A stretch of 64,000 bases of DNA from Streptomyces sp. V4I2 (GTDB lineage Bacteria; Actinomycetota; Actinomycetes; Streptomycetales; Streptomycetaceae), in NCBI RefSeq assembly GCF_030817655.1, contig NZ_JAUSZM010000003.1, positions 9,300,001 to 9,364,000 on the forward strand, read 5' to 3'. Below are positions 59,659 to 64,000 of the stretch, in pieces. Each line of letters opens with the position of its first letter. Positions within the stretch are counted from its first letter, which is position 1. The position numbers and the translations under genes were made by a program. The notes under the pieces were generated by a model. The model did no database searches. It saw nothing but the letters and a program-made list of their open reading frames with translations, and was not told the origin of the DNA.

Positions 59659-62040
59659 TCAGCCGGCCCGGACGGTCCGGGTGCGGGCGGTGACCCACTC
59701 GGCGCGCACCACGGCCGCCGTCTTCCCGGCGCCGTCCGCCTCCCCCGGTAGGTACACCGGGGCGTCCGCGTGCAGGGGCAGCAGCCTCAGCCGCAGACCG
59801 TCCGCGCGCAGGGCGTCGGCGGGCAGCCGGTCGAGGCCGATGTCCCAGACCCGCCCCGAGAAGAACTGGTCGGCGACGAGCACGTCCCCCACGTACGCCC
59901 GCCCCACGTCACCGGTCCAGTGCAGGCGCAGCAGGGTCCCCGGCGGCAGATCGTCCGGCACCTCGACGCGGTACTCGGCGGCGACGGTGTCGAAGTACTT
60001 GTCCGCGGGCGCGCTCGCCCGGCCCTGCACACCGGTCGTGGTCTCGGGCGCCGGACCGGCGGGCCGGACCAGGGTGACCTGAGGGACGTCCCCTGCGCTT
60101 CCGCGCGACGGCGCCCGGTAACGGGTGAACACCCCGTCCGCCTCCGGGCTCACCGTCACCCCGTCCACCACCGGCGCCCGCTCCGGCGCGGGCAGCACCG
60201 CGAACGACACGGGCGCCTGTGAGCCGTGCAGCCGTACCTCCTCGTGGTCGAAGACGACCCCGTCCCCGCACAGCACCAGCCGCTCGGCACCCCACGCCTC
60301 GCCCCGGTAGGCGGTACGAGCCGTCGCCGCGTCCAGGACCAGCAGGCCGACCCGTCGGCCGTCCGTCGTCTCCACCTCGACCAGGGCGTCGGTGCCGGGC
60401 CGCAGCCCGGTGACCAGCAACCGGCCGCCGACGGGCGTGACCTCCCCGGTCGGGGAGCCGACCGACGCCACCGTCGACGCGTCCAGGGCGAGTTCGGGAG
60501 CGATGCCCTCGGTCGCGGCCAGCACCAGGACCGTACGGCCGTCCGCCTGGACCGTGCACACCGGCTGGGCGGTGGCCCACTCCAGCCGCAGCCCCGCCAC
60601 GTCGAGCCGCAGCGGCCAGCAGAAGTAGGCGCCGCGAGGGACGGTGACGGGGACACTGGGCAGGGTCAACTCGTCGGAGCCATCCGGGAATTCGATGGTG
60701 AACGACGTGTCCGGGTGGTCCGGCAGCGGCTCGTGCGGCTGGTGGTTGTTGACGAACAGGAACCCCGAGGTGCCGTCGCTGCGCACGGCCCAGCGCAGGG
60801 TCTCCCGGTCGTTCTGAGCCGGAGGCTGCCACTCGGGCAGCACGGACTCCATCGGCGCGACGGCAGGCCCGAAGTCCGCCAGCATGAGGTGCTGCAGCCG
60901 CAGTTCGTGGTACGTCCGCCGGTACTGACCGTACTCGCCGAGCGGGGCCTGGAAGTCGTACGTCAGCACGGGCAGGTCGTTGGGGTAGCCGGTGGCGTGG
61001 GACTCCTGGAGCGTGGTGAGTTCACCGGCGGGGTTGGTGCCGCCGTGGAACATGTAGAAGCCCTGCCAGACCGAACCGCAGCCGATCTTGGTGAGGCCGA
61101 GCGCGCCGATGTCGTCGGGGTCCACGCGCGGCCTGCGGTGGTACGACACCGCCATGCCGCCGCCCAACTCGCAGGTGGCCCAGGGAAACCGGTCTGCGAA
61201 GGCGTCCGGCTCGCCGCCGCGCACGGTGGTGGGCCTGAGGTCGGCGCCGATGCCCTCGTCGTCGCGCTGGTGGGTGAAGAAGAAGTGCTTGCGGCAGGTG
61301 TCGGGCCAGCCGCCGTCCGCCTCGGTCCAGAAGGTCTCGGTGTAGCCGCCGTACAGCGGAAGCAGCTCGTCGGGCGGGAGCTGGACCCCGCCCCAGGCGG
61401 TCGACGTCCACAGCGGGGCGCTCATTCCGGCCTCTTGGGCCATGCGCTTCAGGGTGAGGAGATGGCCGGGCTGGTCGTAGAGCTCGTTCTCGACCTGGAT
61501 CGCCACGATCGGGCCGCCGTGCGCGCGGTCGAGGCCGCGCAGCTGCTCGGCGATCACCGCGAACCAGGTGCGTACGGGCTCCAGATAGGCGGGGTCGTCG
61601 GTGCGCGGGGTGCAGTCGCGGGCCAGCAACCAGTCGGGCAGGCCGCCGCCCCGGACCTCCGCGTGCGACCAGGGGCCGATGCGCGGGATGAAGTCCAGGC
61701 CGTGACGGGCGCACAGCTCGGCGAAGCGGCGGAGGTCGCGGTCGCCGTCGAAGCGGACGCGGCCCTCGCTCTCCTCGTGGTGGATCCAGATGATGTAGCT
61801 CGCCACGGCGGTCACGCCGCCCGCCTTCATCTTCAGCAGCTCCTCCTCCCACTCGCTCGCCGGGTAGCGGGAGTAGTGGAATTCGCCGGAGACCGGGAAC
61901 CAGGGACGCCCGCCGCGGATGAGCCAACGACTGTTGACCTCGATCGGATCGGGCACGCCCGGGGCGTCGGAGAAGGGCAGATGTCCGGCCGCCGGTGGCC
62001 CGGCGGGGGAGGGGACGCGCAGCCGGTGCGGTTGGGCCAT
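59659..62040 (-). CDS. GH35 beta-galactosidase, multi-domain form
   Basis: The 793-residue protein has a GH35 TIM barrel (residues about 35-375) with acid/base Glu186 in IQVENELYDQ and nucleophile Glu291 in WATCELGGGM, then beta domains including a jelly-roll-type C-terminus. Its catalytic barrel starts EVNSRWLIRGGRPWFPVSGE. No signal peptide is evident. Its ATG overlaps the stop of the first GH35 gene (ATGA), so the two are made together. It probably removes terminal galactose from different oligosaccharides than its partner. Confidence 0.9.
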   Translation of the reverse strand: MAQPHRLRVPSPAGPPAAGHLPFSDAPGVPDPIEVNSRWLIRGGRPWFPVSGEFHYSRYPASEWEEELLKMKAGGVTAVASYIIWIHHEESEGRVRFDGDRDLRRFAELCARHGLDFIPRIGPWSHAEVRGGGLPDWLLARDCTPRTDDPAYLEPVRTWFAVIAEQLRGLDRAHGGPIVAIQVENELYDQPGHLLTLKRMAQEAGMSAPLWTSTAWGGVQLPPDELLPLYGGYTETFWTEADGGWPDTCRKHFFFTHQRDDEGIGADLRPTTVRGGEPDAFADRFPWATCELGGGMAVSYHRRPRVDPDDIGALGLTKIGCGSVWQGFYMFHGGTNPAGELTTLQESHATGYPNDLPVLTYDFQAPLGEYGQYRRTYHELRLQHLMLADFGPAVAPMESVLPEWQPPAQNDRETLRWAVRSDGTSGFLFVNNHQPHEPLPDHPDTSFTIEFPDGSDELTLPSVPVTVPRGAYFCWPLRLDVAGLRLEWATAQPVCTVQADGRTVLVLAATEGIAPELALDASTVASVGSPTGEVTPVGGRLLVTGLRPGTDALVEVETTDGRRVGLLVLDAATARTAYRGEAWGAERLVLCGDGVVFDHEEVRLHGSQAPVSFAVLPAPERAPVVDGVTVSPEADGVFTRYRAPSRGSAGDVPQVTLVRPAGPAPETTTGVQGRASAPADKYFDTVAAEYRVEVPDDLPPGTLLRLHWTGDVGRAYVGDVLVADQFFSGRVWDIGLDRLPADALRADGLRLRLLPLHADAPVYLPGEADGAGKTAAVVRAEWVTARTRTVRAG

Positions 62041-63800
62041 CAGTCGTTCTCCGGTCCGAGGTCGGGAGTGTCGGTGAGCTGGGCGCGGGTGCCGGTGGTG
62101 GCGTGCAGCTCCAGCAGGACCAGTTCGTTGGCGCCCGGACGCAGGACCGGGCCGGGGACGTACAGCGTGCGCTGCGGACCGCGGTTCCAGTAGCGGCCGA
62201 GGTGGAAGCCGTTGATCCAGGCCTGGCCCTTGGTCCAGCCGGGCAGGGCGAGGAAGGTGTCCGCGGGGGTGTCCACCTCGAACGTCCCCCGGTGGAAGGC
62301 GGGTACCGCGTCCGTGGCCGCGTCGGACGGCACGAACGGCACCGCGCCCAGGTCGCCCAGCGGGACGACCCGGCACTCCCAGCCGTGCAGGGCCTCGCCC
62401 TGGAAGGACACCGGGCCGAGCAGCCCCTTGGGCGCGCCGATCCGCGGCCCGTAGTTGACCCCGCCCTGGTTCTCCACCAGCACCTCGAGGACGGCACCGG
62501 GCTCCGGCACCCGCACGGCCAGCGTCTCGTCGTGGCGTTCGCGCTCCAGTACGCCGACGGAGGCCCCGTCCACGAAGACCTGGGCGCGGTCGCCGACACC
62601 GCCCGAGAAGCGCAGCAGACCGTCGCCCGAACCGGGAACGGTGGTGCGGTACAGGACGTAACCGGTGTCCACCCCGAGGTCGTTCGCCGTCACCGGGTCC
62701 TCGCTGCGCTCTACGCCGTCCAGTGTGCGCAGATACGGCAGCAGCGGGGCCCGGCGGTCCAACTCGACGGTCGTCGCCGGGAGTTTGGGGCCCGGCGCCG
62801 GGGCCGGCTCGTCGGGGACCGGCGCGTGCCGGGCGATCACCTCGCGGAAGGCGTGGTACTTGGGTCCCGGGTCGCCGCTCTCGGTGAGCGGGGCGTCGTA
62901 GTCGTACGACGTGACGGTGGGCTCGTAGGCGTGCTTGTGGTTGGCGCCGTTGGTGAAGCCGAAGTTGGTGCCGCCGTGGAACATGTAGATGTTGACGGAG
63001 GCGCCGGCGGACAGCAGCCGGTCCAGGTCGGCCGCGGCGTCGGCCGCCGACCGGGTGTGGTGCGGCCCGCCCCAGTAGTCGAACCAGCCGATCCAGAACT
63101 CGGCGCACATCAGGGGGCCTTCGGGCTGGTGGGTGCGCAGTGCGCCCAGATTCTCCTCGACCCGGCTGCCGAAGGTCGCCGTGGCGAGCAGGCCGGGCAG
63201 GCTCCCCGCGGCCAGGTGATCGGCGCCCGCCTGGTCGCAGGTGAACAGCAGCTCGCCGACACCCCGGGAACGCAGCGCCTGTTCGACGTGCTTGAGGTAC
63301 GCGGTGTCGTCGCCGTACGCCCCGTACTCGTTCTCCACCTGTACGGCGATCACCGGCCCGCCGTTCGCGGCGAGGTGCGGCAGCAGCGGCGGCAGGAGCT
63401 GGTCGAGGTAGCGGTCGAAGGCGTCGGTGAAGCGCGGGTCGCTGGTGCGCAGCCGGATGTCGGGGTCCGAGACCAGCCACGCGGGCAGTCCGCCGTCGTC
63501 CCACTCGGCGCAGATGTACGGCCCGGGGCGCAGCAGCACCTGCAGGCCCTCCGCCTGCGCCAGCCGCAGGAAGCGGGGCAGGTCGAGCGGGCCGTCGAGG
63601 ACGAGGGTGCCGGGCACGGGCTCGTGCAGGTTCCAGGGCAGGTACGTCTCGACCGTGTTGAGGCCCATGAGGCGTGCCTTGCGCAGCCGGTCGGTCCACT
63701 GGTCGGGATGGACGCGGAAGTAGTGCAGGGCCCCGGAGATGATCCGGAACGGCTCGCCGCGCAGGAGGAAACCGTCGGACGAGGTCGTCAGAGCGGGCAT
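62040..63800 (-). CDS. GH35 beta-galactosidase
   Basis: The 586-residue cytoplasmic enzyme is a compact GH35: SGALHYFRVHPDQWTDRLRK, RPGPYICAEWDDGGLPAWLV, acid/base Glu158 in VQVENEYGAYGDD and nucleophile Glu234 in MCAEFWIGWFDYWGG. The C-terminal beta domains include WIGFHLGRYWN-type strands (NGFHLGRYWNRGPQRTLYVP). ATG 63800 has GAAGGGAAG about 11 bases upstream. It follows an MFS transporter gene and overlaps the second GH35 gene. Confidence 0.93.
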   Translation of the reverse strand: MPALTTSSDGFLLRGEPFRIISGALHYFRVHPDQWTDRLRKARLMGLNTVETYLPWNLHEPVPGTLVLDGPLDLPRFLRLAQAEGLQVLLRPGPYICAEWDDGGLPAWLVSDPDIRLRTSDPRFTDAFDRYLDQLLPPLLPHLAANGGPVIAVQVENEYGAYGDDTAYLKHVEQALRSRGVGELLFTCDQAGADHLAAGSLPGLLATATFGSRVEENLGALRTHQPEGPLMCAEFWIGWFDYWGGPHHTRSAADAAADLDRLLSAGASVNIYMFHGGTNFGFTNGANHKHAYEPTVTSYDYDAPLTESGDPGPKYHAFREVIARHAPVPDEPAPAPGPKLPATTVELDRRAPLLPYLRTLDGVERSEDPVTANDLGVDTGYVLYRTTVPGSGDGLLRFSGGVGDRAQVFVDGASVGVLERERHDETLAVRVPEPGAVLEVLVENQGGVNYGPRIGAPKGLLGPVSFQGEALHGWECRVVPLGDLGAVPFVPSDAATDAVPAFHRGTFEVDTPADTFLALPGWTKGQAWINGFHLGRYWNRGPQRTLYVPGPVLRPGANELVLLELHATTGTRAQLTDTPDLGPEND

Positions 63801-63859
63801 GCGGGTGCTTCCCTTCGGGTCGCTTCGGTTCGGGTACGACAGCCGGTGCCGGTCCCGGT

Positions 63860-64000
63860 TCACCGGGTGCGTGTGCTGCGGATGAGCCAGAGTGTGGCGG
63901 CCAGGCACAGCGCCGAGACACCGCCGAGCAGCAGCGGTACCGACCGGACGCCGGCCTCCTCGATCGCCTTGCCGAGCGCCGGTCCCGCCGCGACCCCGCC
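63860..64000 (-). CDS. MFS-type transporter (C-terminal end)
   Basis: Only the last 46 codons are in the window: GPALGKAIEEAGVRSVPLLL, then LGGVSALCLAATLWLIR and a short basic tail. One full and one partial TM helix are visible, which suits the C-terminal half of a major-facilitator sugar transporter. It reads into the GH35 operon with a 59-bp gap and would import its substrate. Confidence 0.55.
   Translation of the reverse strand, partial: GGVAAGPALGKAIEEAGVRSVPLLLGGVSALCLAATLWLIRSTRTR

Noticed and set aside
59659..63921. A 1420-codon open frame spanning both GH35 genes
   Set aside because: It is the frame of the second GH35 gene extended by chance through the first; the first gene's motifs lie in another frame, with an ATGA overlap.

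Overview
The window is about 72% G+C with strong third-position GC bias, GTG starts, ATGA overlaps and actinobacterial families (conservon-like sensor, MbtH, PucR and LacI regulators, F420-type luciferase-fold enzyme, DmdR/IdeR-type iron boxes). It reads as a Streptomyces-like chromosome segment. No tRNA, rRNA, CRISPR array, insertion sequence, prophage or replication origin was seen.

Layout. 0-2.6 kb: 3' end of an MHYT membrane sensor and an orphan conservon-type histidine kinase. 2.6-6.7 kb: an iron-box-controlled locus with a Fes-like esterase, MbtH, an amidohydrolase, a small unknown protein and an isochorismatase homologue lacking two catalytic residues. 6.8-10.5 kb: TerD, NfeD-like and flotillin genes, then two membrane proteins. 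10.8-20.8 kb: a PucR regulator, then a galactoside/plant-polysaccharide locus (secreted BNR-fold hydrolase, GH42, ABC importer, LacI). 20.8-22.3 kb: alcohol dehydrogenase remnants around an atypical SDR. 22.3-25.9 kb: an XRE/DUF2975 pair, a fatty-acid desaturase behind an unusual leader, and an alanine dehydrogenase/carboxyethylornithine synthase-like enzyme. 25.9-30.9 kb: an LCP protein, a GT2 synthase with a degenerate deacetylase domain, and a secreted pectate lyase.

30.9-40.0 kb is an acyl-CoA metabolism region in decay: remnants of quinone oxidoreductase, MaoC-like dehydratase, enoyl-CoA hydratase, SDR and acyl-CoA dehydrogenase lie around intact genes for a tandem FadR-type regulator, EtfA/EtfB, a HutC-type GntR and a CaiB-family CoA-transferase. 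40.4-48.4 kb holds regulators (MarR, PucR, LysR, TetR), an HSL-type esterase, TerC, an LLM flavin-dependent enzyme with a MerR-type promoter, and an FMN reductase facing twin TetR operators. 48.5-52.2 kb is a LacI-controlled aromatic operon (pobA plus benzaldehyde-type dehydrogenase). 52.2-58.5 kb holds thioredoxin, a disulfide oxidoreductase, peptide deformylase, a PepSY protein, a TPR protein, a MarR-like protein and a frameshifted pirin. 58.5-64 kb is a second galactoside operon: MFS transporter, two overlapping GH35 beta-galactosidases and a LacI paralogous to the one at 20 kb.

Functionally, the GH42/ABC/LacI and MFS/GH35/GH35/LacI loci look like two arms of galacto-oligosaccharide use, with the pectate lyase and BNR enzyme acting outside the cell. 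The iron locus looks like catechol-siderophore handling rather than synthesis, because no NRPS or dhbACE genes are in view. The many gene remnants suggest recent loss of an acyl-CoA degradation pathway and of alcohol dehydrogenases. All functions are inferred by reading the translations; no database search was run.
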